A DNA stretch of 64,000 nucleotides from contig JAGATX010000023.1 of NCBI GenBank assembly GCA_017621055.1, positions 31,325-95,324 of the forward strand, given 5' to 3'. Both the position numbers and the translations under genes were made by a program. The DNA is from Muribaculaceae bacterium. GTDB lineage: Bacteria > Bacteroidota > Bacteroidia > Bacteroidales > Muribaculaceae. The notes beneath the pieces are model-generated. The model searched no databases. It was not told the origin of the DNA and worked only from the letters and a program-made list of their open reading frames with translations. Shown here in pieces: positions 52,917 through 61,033 of this stretch. The first letter of the stretch is position 1. The number at the start of each line of letters is the position of its first letter.

Positions 52917-54089
52917 TTAATTTTTGGTAATAAATTCGTTTGCTATTGCGCGCGACTCGGCGTTGCAGGCCACGTAATCATCATAGGCAGGCCGGGCTAC
53001 GAACGACGCGCGCTGCAGTGTGGCCTCGATGGTGCGGTAGATGCCTGTAAAGCCTAAGCGGCCGTCGAGGAAGGCTGCTACGGCTACTTCGTTGGCGGCG
53101 TTGATGGTGCATGCGCAGGTGCCGCGCCGTTCCATGGCCGTCTTTGCCAGATTCAGGCACGGGAAACGGTCGTAATCCGGAGCCTCGAAGGTCAGCGAGC
53201 AAATGTCGGTCAGGGTAAGGGGGCGCGCCGCCGACGGCAGGCGCCGGTGACAACCGAGAGCATAGGCTATGGGCAGTCTCATGTCCGGCACTCCGAGCTG
53301 GGCCTTTATGGCGCCGTCGGTGAATTCGACCATGGAGTGCACAATGCTCTGAGGGTGAACAACGGCGGTGATTTTTTCGGGCTCTATGCCGAAAAGGTGA
53401 TGGGCCTCGATAAGTTCGAAGGCCTTGTTCATCATCGTTGCCGAATCGACGGTGATTTTGGCGCCCATGCTCCAGTTCGGGTGGTTGAGGGCATCGGCGG
53501 GTGTGACGCGCTCTATCAGGGATTTGGGGTATGTGCGGAACGGTCCGCCGGACGCGGTGACAATCAGCCGTGCAACCCTGGCTTTGTCTTCGCCGGCAAG
53601 ACACTGGGCTATGGCGCTGTGCTCGGAGTCCACAGGATAAATTTTCGACGGTGAATGCAGCAGCAGGGAATTCACGAGGTCGCCGGCCACAACGAGGGTC
53701 TCCTTGTTGGCCAGGGCTATGTCCTTGCCGGCCTTGATGGCTGCTACTGTCGGTGCCAGGCCGCTGTATCCCACAGTGGCTGTGAGTACCATGTCGACAT
53801 CATCGGCAGAAGCTGCTTCGGCGAGGGCGTCGGCGCCCGCCGCGCACTTTATCCCCAGCGGCTCCAGCAGACGGCGCAGCTCGCCGAGCAACTCGCGCCG
53901 CGCTATCACGGCCAGACGCGGACGAAGACGGGCAGCTACGGCGGCAAGTTCGCCTACACGACTGCCGCCGCTCACAACAGTGGCACGGTAGAGGTCGGGG
54001 TGGCGCTCTATTATATCGATGGCTTGCGTGCCTATGGAGCCGGTGGCTCCAAGCACCGCTATCCTTTTAGGTCTATTCTCTTTTTTCAT
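52917..54089 (-). CDS. dxr: 1-deoxy-D-xylulose-5-phosphate reductoisomerase
   Basis: A 390-residue NADPH-dependent enzyme for the second step of the non-mevalonate isoprenoid pathway. The N-terminal VLGATGSIGTQAID binds NADPH, ALANKETLVVAGD lies near 120, and the metal site is in YPVDSEHSAIAQCL near 145. The C-terminal HPNWSMGAKITVDSATMMNK segment is complete. I start it at 54089 (MKKENRPKR), because the -7 promoter element at 54108-54115 would place an earlier start (54110) upstream of the transcript. It heads the run to bioD. Confidence 0.94.
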   Translation of the reverse strand: MKKENRPKRIAVLGATGSIGTQAIDIIERHPDLYRATVVSGGSRVGELAAVAARLRPRLAVIARRELLGELRRLLEPLGIKCAAGADALAEAASADDVDMVLTATVGYSGLAPTVAAIKAGKDIALANKETLVVAGDLVNSLLLHSPSKIYPVDSEHSAIAQCLAGEDKARVARLIVTASGGPFRTYPKSLIERVTPADALNHPNWSMGAKITVDSATMMNKAFELIEAHHLFGIEPEKITAVVHPQSIVHSMVEFTDGAIKAQLGVPDMRLPIAYALGCHRRLPSAARPLTLTDICSLTFEAPDYDRFPCLNLAKTAMERRGTCACTINAANEVAVAAFLDGRLGFTGIYRTIEATLQRASFVARPAYDDYVACNAESRAIANEFITKN

Positions 54090-54107
54090 TTCTGTGCTTA
54101 CGAAGTG

Positions 54108-54115
54108 CAAAGTTA
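54108..54115 (-). promoter_or_regulatory. -7 element for the dxr-bioD run
   Basis: TAACTTTG on the minus strand. The -33 part 20 nt upstream is a near match. It supports the dxr start at 54089. Confidence 0.65.
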
Positions 54116-54190
54116 AAAAAAATCGGTGAATTTACGAAACCTCCACCCCCTCCCCGGTGTTTATATTCAAATTACCTAAGACCAAAACAA

Positions 54191-54655
54191 ATGAAAGAGA
54201 CCGAAGCCGAGGTGCGTCTCGTCGACATCGGCGAACTGCAAGGCGCAACAGCCATCAACCGACGCGCGGCACGCCGTGCCGTAGGCAAACCCGTGCACCT
54301 CGATATGAGTGTGCGCCTCGTCCCGGATCTGGCGCGCGATATGCTCTCGCTGGTAGTGAAGAGTTCCTATGTTTTCAGCGGCGAACTATACCGCGAGCGC
54401 CTGATGACATGCTCTGTCTATGCCAATTTCGAAGTAAAGGACCTGAAGGAAAATATCGAGCGGCATGGCGAAAACGCGGTGGTCGATTCACAACTCATGA
54501 TGCTCATGCTCGGAGTGGCCGTCGGCGCCCTACGCGGCATCGTGGCCGTCAGGACGAAAGGAACCCTGCTGGAGTCGCGGCCGTTGCCGATCATCAACAT
54601 CTCCGCGCTGATGTACCGTCTGCATTACGGCGAAGAACCTCAGAATCTGTTCTGA
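54191..54655 (+). CDS. SecB-like conserved protein
   Basis: A 154-residue soluble protein without signal peptide. The C-terminal half, with LGVAVGALRGIVAVRTKGT and LPIINISALMYRL, resembles the end of the SecB chaperone fold, in which a helix leads to a V/S-R-G-T segment and a final NxxLxxxYL-like helix. The N-terminal ~50 residues (INRRAARRAVGK) are basic. SecB-like proteins bind unfolded chains. It stands beside rpmH, divergent from dxr. Assignment to the fold rests on my reading of pattern only; a fold prediction would settle it. Confidence 0.6.
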   Translation: MKETEAEVRLVDIGELQGATAINRRAARRAVGKPVHLDMSVRLVPDLARDMLSLVVKSSYVFSGELYRERLMTCSVYANFEVKDLKENIERHGENAVVDSQLMMLMLGVAVGALRGIVAVRTKGTLLESRPLPIINISALMYRLHYGEEPQNLF

Positions 54656-54720
54656 GACGGCACAAACTCAGGCAAAACGCCATTTTTGCTACTTTTTACA
54701 AGATTCGTGCCGCAAAATTA

Positions 54721-54752
54721 TTTGCGTGGTATATAAAAAATTCGTAAATTTG
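54721..54752 (+). promoter_or_regulatory. Promoter for rpmH
   Basis: TTTG (54721-54724) and TAAATTTG (54745-54752) are 20 nt apart, matching the consensus. The leader is ~40 bases. Confidence 0.85.
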
Positions 54753-54796
54753 CACCTCGAAAGACCCGAATATAACGAAAATAAAAATACCAGGCA

Positions 54797-54952
54797 ATGA
54801 AAAGAACATTCCAACCCTCTAATCGTAAAAGAGTTAACAAGCACGGATTTCGCGAAAGAATGTCTACGCCCGACGGCCGCAAAGTGCTGGCTCGCCGCCG
54901 TGCCAAAGGCCGCGCATACCTCACTGTAAGCGATCGCATCGCAAGCAAGTAA
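54797..54952 (+). CDS. rpmH: 50S ribosomal protein L34
   Basis: A 51-residue basic protein of the large ribosomal subunit. [19 protein letters not shown] and the following [18 protein letters not shown] are diagnostic of L34; the C-terminal ~10 residues are longer than in E. coli, as is usual for Bacteroidota. It has its own promoter and a strong terminator. The neighbours rnpA and yidC, which follow rpmH in most other phyla, are absent, as is common in this group. Confidence 0.95.
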   Translation: MKRTFQPSNRKRVNKHGFRERMSTPDGRKVLARRRAKGRAYLTVSDRIASK

Positions 54953-54984
54953 GAAAATCGGCGCTCCGGTCTGCCCGGAACTCT

Positions 54985-55033
54985 ACAAAACCGACGCCCG
55001 CATGAGCATTTGCTCTGCGGGCGTCGGTTTTGT
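54985..55033. terminator. Bidirectional terminator between rpmH and the Ntn hydrolase
   Basis: ACAAAACCGACGCCCGCA (54985-55002) pairs perfectly with the inverted copy at 55016-55033 around a 13-base loop. A and T runs flank the stem, and the adjoining genes converge. Confidence 0.9.
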
Positions 55034-55043
55034 TATTTCAGTG

Positions 55044-56120
55044 TCAGCGGGCCGCGGCGCCTTGCGAATAATTCTCCAGCGACTCGCCGCGCGCCTTTTC
55101 GATGAGCGGCCGCAGATAGCCGGCATCGATATAGCGGGGTTCTGTGCCGCGGTCTGCCGGAAATATGTGAGGCATATGCTCCAGGGCGGCCTCGTTGGCC
55201 GGGGCATGGGCGCCCTCGTTGCCCGGCATAAGCACGGCGGGGATGACGTGGAGCATGGCAGGGTAGACCGGCGATACCGGAGGATATCCCAACACCGTCC
55301 ACATTATCATTTTGTCAGGCTCCTCGCCGGACAGCAACCCCTCGACAACTATCGATGCCGTCGATGACGGCCGCGGAACAAAGTGCTCGTCGGCAACATA
55401 ACTCTCGTCGCCGTCGAGCATGTCGCATTCGTGCTCGGCGTCGTAGAAACTGCGGCTCACTCCCTCGGTGAGCGACGCCGCCGTGAGTGATCCCGTAACG
55501 ATGGCTTCCGAAAGGATGTCGTACACATTATTATATCTGTCGTACCCACGGCCGGTGCCGTCGGTGCCGCTCTCGCTGAAGTTGGTGCGCACAAGCACGC
55601 CATACTCATTGTCGTCCACATTGTACCGCTGCCAATGGGTATCGTCGGTCTCGAAATATGCCGCACCTCCGGCAGCGTCGATGCATCCGAAGTTGGTGCG
55701 GAGTCCCATAGGCTTGGGGAGTGAGTCGAGCAGAGCCTCGAAATCGTCGACAGTGACACAGCGTCCGAGCGCCTCGGCCATGACAAAGCCTTCGCGGTCG
55801 GTCCACGCCGGGTCGTTTTCGGCAAGATTGTAGGCCACGGTGTTCATTATCGCAAAGCCGGCATCGTTCATACCCATCCAAGCCTCGTCGAGCACCAGCG
55901 TGTCGCCGCCGTTGAACAGTCCGACGTAACCGATGCGGCCGGGAACGTCCACGCGGTAAAGAAAATTGTCGCGGGCACCTGTATCACGGTGTTTCCACAG
56001 CAGAGGGCGCCCGTCGGCGGTGGCACGCCCGCAGGCTATAAGCGATGTGCACGCATAAGCGCCGCTCACTCCCGAAAGCGCGAACGCCAGAGCAAAAAAT
56101 ATTGCAATATGGTATTTCAT
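55044..56120 (-). CDS. Secreted Ntn hydrolase (C45/acyl-CoA:6-APA acyltransferase-like)
   Basis: A 358-residue protein with a signal peptide whose cleavage after AYA would leave Cys24 (CTSLIACG) as the first residue. A free N-terminal Cys is the nucleophile of Ntn hydrolases such as choloylglycine hydrolase and C45 acyltransferases. Later family segments are RTNFGCIDAAGGAAYFE near 146 and NEYGVLVRTNFSESG near 170. A lipoprotein reading of the same Cys is possible but the lipobox (AYAC) is poor. It probably hydrolyses an amide bond in the periplasm or outside. A bile-salt substrate is not shown. A good promoter lies just upstream. Confidence 0.78.
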   Translation of the reverse strand: MKYHIAIFFALAFALSGVSGAYACTSLIACGRATADGRPLLWKHRDTGARDNFLYRVDVPGRIGYVGLFNGGDTLVLDEAWMGMNDAGFAIMNTVAYNLAENDPAWTDREGFVMAEALGRCVTVDDFEALLDSLPKPMGLRTNFGCIDAAGGAAYFETDDTHWQRYNVDDNEYGVLVRTNFSESGTDGTGRGYDRYNNVYDILSEAIVTGSLTAASLTEGVSRSFYDAEHECDMLDGDESYVADEHFVPRPSSTASIVVEGLLSGEEPDKMIMWTVLGYPPVSPVYPAMLHVIPAVLMPGNEGAHAPANEAALEHMPHIFPADRGTEPRYIDAGYLRPLIEKARGESLENYSQGAAAR

Positions 56121-56153
56121 TGGCTAATTTTCAAATCGTAAAGGTAAGATGTG

Positions 56154-56185
56154 CAAAAATATGCTTTAATATTCGTATTTGCAAA
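56154..56185 (-). promoter_or_regulatory. Promoter for the Ntn hydrolase gene
   Basis: On the minus strand TATTTTTG (56154-56161) and TTTG (56182-56185) are 20 nt apart. The leader is ~30 bases. Confidence 0.8.
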
Positions 56186-56221
56186 CCATTTCGCAGCCGC
56201 GGTTCAAAAATCGGCTTCCGC

Positions 56222-56252
56222 TTGCGAAGTTTCAAAAGAATTTGTAACTTTG
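56222..56252 (+). promoter_or_regulatory. Promoter for tRNA-Pro
   Basis: TTG (56222-56224) and TAACTTTG (56245-56252) are 20 nt apart, and the mature tRNA begins 10 bases after the -7 element. Confidence 0.85.
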
Positions 56253-56262
56253 CACCCGGAAA

Positions 56263-56336
56263 CGGGGCGTAGCGCAGTCCGGTAGCGCACCTGGTTTGGG
56301 ACCAGGTGGTCGCAGGTTCGAATCCTGTCACCCCGA
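56263..56336 (+). tRNA. tRNA-Pro (anticodon UGG)
   Basis: A 74-base cloverleaf. The acceptor stem is CGGGGCG/CACCCCG with one C-A mismatch at the sixth pair. The D arm is GCGC...GCGC, and the anticodon stem CCTGG/CCAGG encloses loop TTTGGGA with anticodon TGG. The T arm is GCAGG/CCTGT with loop TTCGAAT, and A is the discriminator. CCA is not encoded and must be added. It is transcribed alone and followed by two terminator-like hairpins. Confidence 0.95.
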
Positions 56337-56354
56337 CAATTTATAAAGCGTTGA

Positions 56355-56392
56355 AAAAGAGGCTGTGTCAAAATAGGCGCAGCCTCTTTTTT
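56355..56392. terminator. First of two near-identical terminator hairpins
   Basis: GAGGCTGTG and CGCAGCCTC pair (one G-U) with A-run and T-run on the two sides, so it can stop either strand. It follows tRNA-Pro. Confidence 0.85.
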
Positions 56393-56415
56393 GCAACCTG
56401 TTGTAAAACATAAAA

Positions 56416-56462
56416 CAAAGAGGCTGTGTCGTAATTAAGGTTTTACGGCGCAGCCTCTTTTT
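56416..56462. terminator. Second terminator hairpin, same stem sequence
   Basis: It has the same GAGGCTGTG/CGCAGCCTC stem as the preceding hairpin and an extra GTAA/TTAC pair in the loop. It lies 13 bases past the stop of the minus-strand TPR gene and serves both directions. Confidence 0.85.
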
Positions 56463-56474
56463 ATATCAGTATTA

Positions 56475-58082
56475 TTATTGGCGGCCGAAGATGGCGTTGT
56501 GCCGGCTGAGAAGGTTGAGGAATCGGAGGTCGTCGCGCAGCGGGCCGACGTTCAGGTCCGCTTCGGACTGTTCTGTCCAGTTATGGTAGTCGGCATAGCC
56601 GAGGTCAAGCGAGCGGGCGGCGCACTGCATGGCGCGTTCGTTGTCGCCGAGCTGTGCGAAGATGCACGCGGCATAGTAGTTCACCAGACCGTCGTGGTCG
56701 GTGACGGTGGTTAGGATGTTTTCTATCCAGCGGCGCGCCTCGTCGGGGCGATCGAGGGCAATGAGTGCAAAACCTTTGAGGGAGTTGACGTTGTCGAGGT
56801 CGAAAGCATCGATGTCGGCGGCGGTGGTGTAGAACTGTCGGGCGCCGGAGGCGTTGTTGAGGTTGTTCTGTGCTACCCAGCCGCGAAGAATGGGGTACCG
56901 CGGGTTTTCGGCGTTTACCATCATGGCCTCGCCGAGGAGCGATGAGGCCTGGTCGTATTCTCCGGTAGCGGCGCGTGCCAATGCCATTTCTGCAAGGACA
57001 TCGCCGTCTTCACGGTTTATCACCATGGCGAGTGCCGAGGCTCTGACGGCTTCGTCGTATCGGCCGAGGGCACGCAGTATCCTGGAGCGGAGGGTGAAAT
57101 AGAGGGCATTGTCGTTAGCCTGCCCCAGAGCATAGTCTATGCTGGCGAGGGCGTCGTTGTATCGGCCGAGAGCGTACTGGCACTCGGCTATCGAGGCGTT
57201 GATGCCATGATAGTTGTCGAGATTGTTGTTGACGATGTACTGATAGTCATCGAGGGCGGCGAGGTAGTGGTAATGCCCTTGTGCTATGCGGGCGCGAAGG
57301 TAACGGAACATGCCGTTGCGGGGAGCGGCTGTGACGGCGCTGCTAAGGCCCGTCATTGCGGCGGGATAGTTTGTTTCGGCGTAGTCTACGAGTGCTGCCA
57401 GCGCGCGGCTGTTGTTTGCGTCGATACTCATGGCGAGCACAAGGTCGTCGACAGCGCCGTTGTGGTCACCCATCATTTTCTTGACCTCGGCACGGCGGAT
57501 GTATATTTCGGCGCTGTTGGGGTCGGTGTTCACGGCGCGATCCAGCATCTCGGTGGCGATGCCGATATTGTTTTCCTTGACGGCTACGGCGGCGAGGCCC
57601 AGATATGGTTCGGCTGAGCGCGGGTTGAGGCGCACCATGCGCTGATAGTCTGTTTTTGCGTCGGCATAGCGGCCGAGGGCGAATTCGGTGTTCGCTTTCT
57701 GAAGTATGATGTTGAAGGAATTGGGCTCGAGAACCGCTGCGGCCTCGAGGTCGGCCATGGCGTCGGCGTGGCGCGACAGACTGTTGTTGATTCCGGCGCG
57801 GAGCATACGTGCGCGTAACAGGTCGGGCTTGTCCTCGGCGGGAATGTAGCCGAGGGCGGCGTCGACGTCGGCAAGGGCGCGCAGGTATTCGGCGTGGCGA
57901 TAGTATTCGTCGGCGCGGCTGAGGAGCACGTTGTAATCGGAGGGATTTTCACGCAGTTCCTCTTCGTAGACCTGCAGTACAGCCTGGGTCATGGGATTAT
58001 GGATGGAGCGCTGTGCCGTGGCGCCGAATGTGCAGGCAACGAGCGCGGCAGCGGCAATGAGGCCGCTCAGTACTTTTTTCAT
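56475..58082 (-). CDS. Exported tetratricopeptide-repeat protein
   Basis: A 535-residue TPR protein with a signal sequence. LVAC at residues 14-17 could be a lipobox, or cleavage may follow ATAQ. Repeats of ~34 residues run through almost the whole chain, for instance around YLGLAAVAVKENNIGIATEM and ALGRYDEAVRASALAM. It probably binds proteins in the envelope. Its start overlaps the kdsA stop by four bases, and it is the last gene of the seven-gene run. The link to Kdo synthesis is positional only. Confidence 0.82.
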   Translation of the reverse strand: MKKVLSGLIAAAALVACTFGATAQRSIHNPMTQAVLQVYEEELRENPSDYNVLLSRADEYYRHAEYLRALADVDAALGYIPAEDKPDLLRARMLRAGINNSLSRHADAMADLEAAAVLEPNSFNIILQKANTEFALGRYADAKTDYQRMVRLNPRSAEPYLGLAAVAVKENNIGIATEMLDRAVNTDPNSAEIYIRRAEVKKMMGDHNGAVDDLVLAMSIDANNSRALAALVDYAETNYPAAMTGLSSAVTAAPRNGMFRYLRARIAQGHYHYLAALDDYQYIVNNNLDNYHGINASIAECQYALGRYNDALASIDYALGQANDNALYFTLRSRILRALGRYDEAVRASALAMVINREDGDVLAEMALARAATGEYDQASSLLGEAMMVNAENPRYPILRGWVAQNNLNNASGARQFYTTAADIDAFDLDNVNSLKGFALIALDRPDEARRWIENILTTVTDHDGLVNYYAACIFAQLGDNERAMQCAARSLDLGYADYHNWTEQSEADLNVGPLRDDLRFLNLLSRHNAIFGRQ

Positions 58083-58912
58083 ATGCAGTGTGATGTGTTA
58101 TCAATAGAGTTGACAGCGGCACGCAGCGTGCACAGACGCTCCAGCAGCGGTTCGAGCAGGTCGAGGCGCAGCATGTTCGCGCCGTCGCTCTTGGCTTTGG
58201 CGGGTTCGGGGTGCGTTTCAAGGAAGATACCGTCGGCGCCCACAGCCACGGCGGCGCGCGCTATGGTTTCGATGAGTTCGGGACAACCGCCGGTGACGCC
58301 CTCGCTCGTGTTGGGCTGTTGGAGGGAGTGTGTGCAGTCAACCACCACGGGCGTCTGGCAGGCCTGATGCATGCGGGGCACGCCGCGGAAGTCAACAACA
58401 AGGTCGCCGTAGCCGAACATAGAGCCGCGCTCTGTCACCATCACGGCGTCGTTGCCGGTGGCGCGCACTTTTTCGACGGCGAAACGCATGGCATCGGGCG
58501 CCACGAACTGTCCTTTTTTAATATTCACGCACTTGCCGGTGCGTCCGGCGGCAAGCAGGAGGTCGGTCTGCCGGCAAAGGAAGGCCGGTATCTGGAGGAT
58601 GTCGGCAAAATCGGCGGCCATGGCGGCTTCGTCGGGTGTGTGTATATCGGTAACCACCGGTACGCCCAGTTCGCGGCCTACGGCGGCAAGAATGGTGAGA
58701 GCCTCGATATCGCCGATGCCGCGGAACGAGTCCAGTCGGCTGCGGTTTGCTTTGCGGTAGCTGCCCTTGAAGGCAAAGGCTATGCCGAGGCGGTCGCAGG
58801 CGGCCTTGATGGCCCGACCGGTGACGAAGGCCATTTCCTCGTTTTCTATCACGCAGGGACCCGCCAACAGAAAGAAGTTGTCGGCGCTCTGCAGGTAAGA
58901 CATAGTATTCAT
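58079..58912 (-). CDS. kdsA: 3-deoxy-8-phosphooctulonate synthase
   Basis: A 277-residue aldolase that condenses phosphoenolpyruvate and arabinose 5-phosphate to Kdo 8-phosphate for LPS. The barrel motifs are GPCVIENEE near 18, KANRSRLDSFRG near 56, DIHTPDEA near 90, and ERGSMFGYGDLVVDFRG near 160. Length is typical. Start at 58912; an in-frame ATG lies three codons in. Both ends overlap neighbours by four bases (rsmE upstream, TPR downstream), suggesting coupled translation. Confidence 0.94.
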   Translation of the reverse strand: MNTMSYLQSADNFFLLAGPCVIENEEMAFVTGRAIKAACDRLGIAFAFKGSYRKANRSRLDSFRGIGDIEALTILAAVGRELGVPVVTDIHTPDEAAMAADFADILQIPAFLCRQTDLLLAAGRTGKCVNIKKGQFVAPDAMRFAVEKVRATGNDAVMVTERGSMFGYGDLVVDFRGVPRMHQACQTPVVVDCTHSLQQPNTSEGVTGGCPELIETIARAAVAVGADGIFLETHPEPAKAKSDGANMLRLDLLEPLLERLCTLRAAVNSIDNTSHCI

Positions 58913-59625
58913 ATGTTGGTACGTATCATATTGACAATATGGAAGGTATCGATGGCCGTAAGGGCTGCCGTCTCGGTGCGCAGGCGGTTGTCGCCCAGTG
59001 TGACGGGGATGTATCCTGCCGCTACGGCAGCGGTGATTTCGGCAGGGGAGAAGTCGCCTTCGGGGCCGATGAGCACACGGACGTCGCCGCCGGTGTATTC
59101 GCGGGCGAGCAGTCGTCGTTCGGTGTCGGCGTCACAGTATCCCACGTATTTAGCGGCATGCCCGCTGTCTTCGTCAAGAAAACGGCTCAGGGGCATGGCC
59201 TCGTCGATCTGCGGAAGCACGGCTTTGAGGCTCTGCTTCATGGCAGATACCGCTATTTTTTCGAGGCGCTCGCGCTTGATATCGCGGCGTTCGCTGTGCG
59301 TGCATATGACGGGCACAATCCTGTCGATGCCGATTTCAACAAGTTTTTCCACGAGCCACTCCATGCGGTCCATGTTTTTTGTGGGCGCTATGGCCAGGGT
59401 GATGTCGGCTGCCCACACTTTCGGAAGCTTCACGCTCTCGATGATTTCCACTGCGGTGTGGCGGGGGTGTGCCGCCGCTATGCGGCAACGATGGAGGCCG
59501 CCGGTGCCGTCCACAACCTCGATGATATCGCCCTCGGTGTGGCGGAGGACACGCACGGCATGGCCGCTCTCCGTTTCGGAGAGCAGGCCGCTGTGCGCTA
59601 TGTCGGGGCTGTAGAAGCGTATCAT
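58909..59625 (-). CDS. rsmE: 16S rRNA uridine-1498 N3-methyltransferase
   Basis: A 238-residue SPOUT-fold enzyme that methylates U1498 of 16S rRNA using SAM. The N-terminal PUA-like part (HAVRVLRHTEGDIIEVVDG) precedes the knotted domain, with VLIGPEGDFSPAEI near 188 and LGDNRLRTETAAL near 212, which form the SAM site. Length is typical. It overlaps kdsA by four bases and lies 6 bases after the MFS gene. Confidence 0.94.
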   Translation of the reverse strand: MIRFYSPDIAHSGLLSETESGHAVRVLRHTEGDIIEVVDGTGGLHRCRIAAAHPRHTAVEIIESVKLPKVWAADITLAIAPTKNMDRMEWLVEKLVEIGIDRIVPVICTHSERRDIKRERLEKIAVSAMKQSLKAVLPQIDEAMPLSRFLDEDSGHAAKYVGYCDADTERRLLAREYTGGDVRVLIGPEGDFSPAEITAAVAAGYIPVTLGDNRLRTETAALTAIDTFHIVNMIRTNI

Positions 59626-59631
59626 TGCCGG

Positions 59632-61002
59632 TCAGATAAGCTCGTTGGTGGTTTTGGCTGCGTCGGCCTTGACGGCGCCGATGTCGGATAATTTCTCTTC
59701 CTTGCGGTTCTCCTTGAAAATGAAGAAGAAGAGCACGCCTACCACCAGGGCATATGCGGCGAAAATGAGCCACGACTCGTGCCAGCCCTCGAGCTGTTGA
59801 TTGAGGGGGAGACCGGGTTCCATGACAAGTCTGTTGACAATGAATTTGCCGGCGACGAAGGTGCCGAGCGAGGCGCCGATACCGTTAGTCATCAGCATGA
59901 ACAGGCCCTGCGCCGACGAGCGCTGTGCCGGTTCGGTCTTGGAGTCGACATATATGCCGCCGCTGACGTTGAAGAAGTCGAATGCCACGCCGTAGACAAT
60001 GCACGATAGGAACAGCCACATAACGCCGGGGAAGTTGGTGTCGCCGATGCCGAAGAAGCCGAAGCGGAGCACCCAGGCTACCATGGCCATGAGCATCACG
60101 CCCTTGATGCCGAATTTACGCAGGAAGAAGGGGATCAGGAGTATGCACATTGCCTCGGCGCACTGCGAGACGGAAATCAGGAAGGTGCTGTTGCGGGCAA
60201 ACCAGCCGTCGAGGAAGCCGTGTTCGTATTGAGGGAGGTTGCCGAAGAACTTGATGAAGTCGGAACCATAGGCATTGGTGATCTGGAGCGATACGCCTAA
60301 AAGCATGCTGAAGATGAAGAAAATCGCCATTTCGCGGCGCTTGAACAGCCGGAAGGCCTTGAGGCCGAACGCATCGGCCAGGCTCTTGTTCTCGCCTTTT
60401 CGCACGGGGCATTCCGGGAGGCTCAGGCAGTAGGCCGCCAGCACGAGCGACAGGGCGCCGGAGAAAATCCACTGCCAGTGGGTGAACTGTATGGGTGCGC
60501 CGCCTATCGACACGAAGTTGACAAACCATTCCGAGAATATGAAACCCACGGTGCCGAGGGTGCGGATGGGGGGAAAGTCCTTGACGGTGCTGAGACCGTT
60601 TTTCTCCAGCGCATTGAATGCCACGGAGTTCGACAAGCCTATGGTGGGCATGAAGAATGCCACCGACAGGGTGTAGAAGGTGAATATGACATTGAACGAC
60701 ACTGCTCCCGTGGCCTCGATTTCGCGGCCGGCGGCTATGCCGGCAGCTATCATGAAACCGCCGGCAAGGATGTGGCAGAGCGTCATGGTTTTCTGTGCCG
60801 GTATCCAGCGGTCGGCAACGATGCCTATGAGCGCGGGCATGAAGATCGACACCAGACCCTGCACGGTGTAGAACCAGAAAATTTCTTTACCTAAGCCATG
60901 GCTGCCCAGAAACTGACCCATGGAAATTAGGTAAGCTCCCCAGACGGCAAACTCCAGGAAGTTCATGGCTGCCAGGCGTGTCTTGATTTTGCTGTTTTTC
61001 AT
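59632..61002 (-). CDS. Nucleoside MFS permease (NupG/XapB-like)
   Basis: A 456-residue inner-membrane carrier with 12 predicted helices. The N-terminal LAAMNFLEFAVWGAYLISMG and the MPALIGIVADRWIPAQK segment match the nucleoside:H+ symporter group. The C-terminus is a short charged tail. It stands between rsmE and the bifunctional nuclease gene (6 and 31 bases away). With the purine phosphorylase elsewhere in the window it would support nucleoside salvage. Specificity is inferred from family. Confidence 0.88.
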   Translation of the reverse strand: MKNSKIKTRLAAMNFLEFAVWGAYLISMGQFLGSHGLGKEIFWFYTVQGLVSIFMPALIGIVADRWIPAQKTMTLCHILAGGFMIAAGIAAGREIEATGAVSFNVIFTFYTLSVAFFMPTIGLSNSVAFNALEKNGLSTVKDFPPIRTLGTVGFIFSEWFVNFVSIGGAPIQFTHWQWIFSGALSLVLAAYCLSLPECPVRKGENKSLADAFGLKAFRLFKRREMAIFFIFSMLLGVSLQITNAYGSDFIKFFGNLPQYEHGFLDGWFARNSTFLISVSQCAEAMCILLIPFFLRKFGIKGVMLMAMVAWVLRFGFFGIGDTNFPGVMWLFLSCIVYGVAFDFFNVSGGIYVDSKTEPAQRSSAQGLFMLMTNGIGASLGTFVAGKFIVNRLVMEPGLPLNQQLEGWHESWLIFAAYALVVGVLFFFIFKENRKEEKLSDIGAVKADAAKTTNELI

Positions 61003-61033
61003 TTTCAGTATTTGAAGATTTTAGAAATCATGG

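Noticed and set aside
56131-56331. 66-residue minus-strand frame
   Set aside because: It reads across the tRNA-Pro gene. Such tRNA shadows (MTGFEPATTW type) are common annotation errors.
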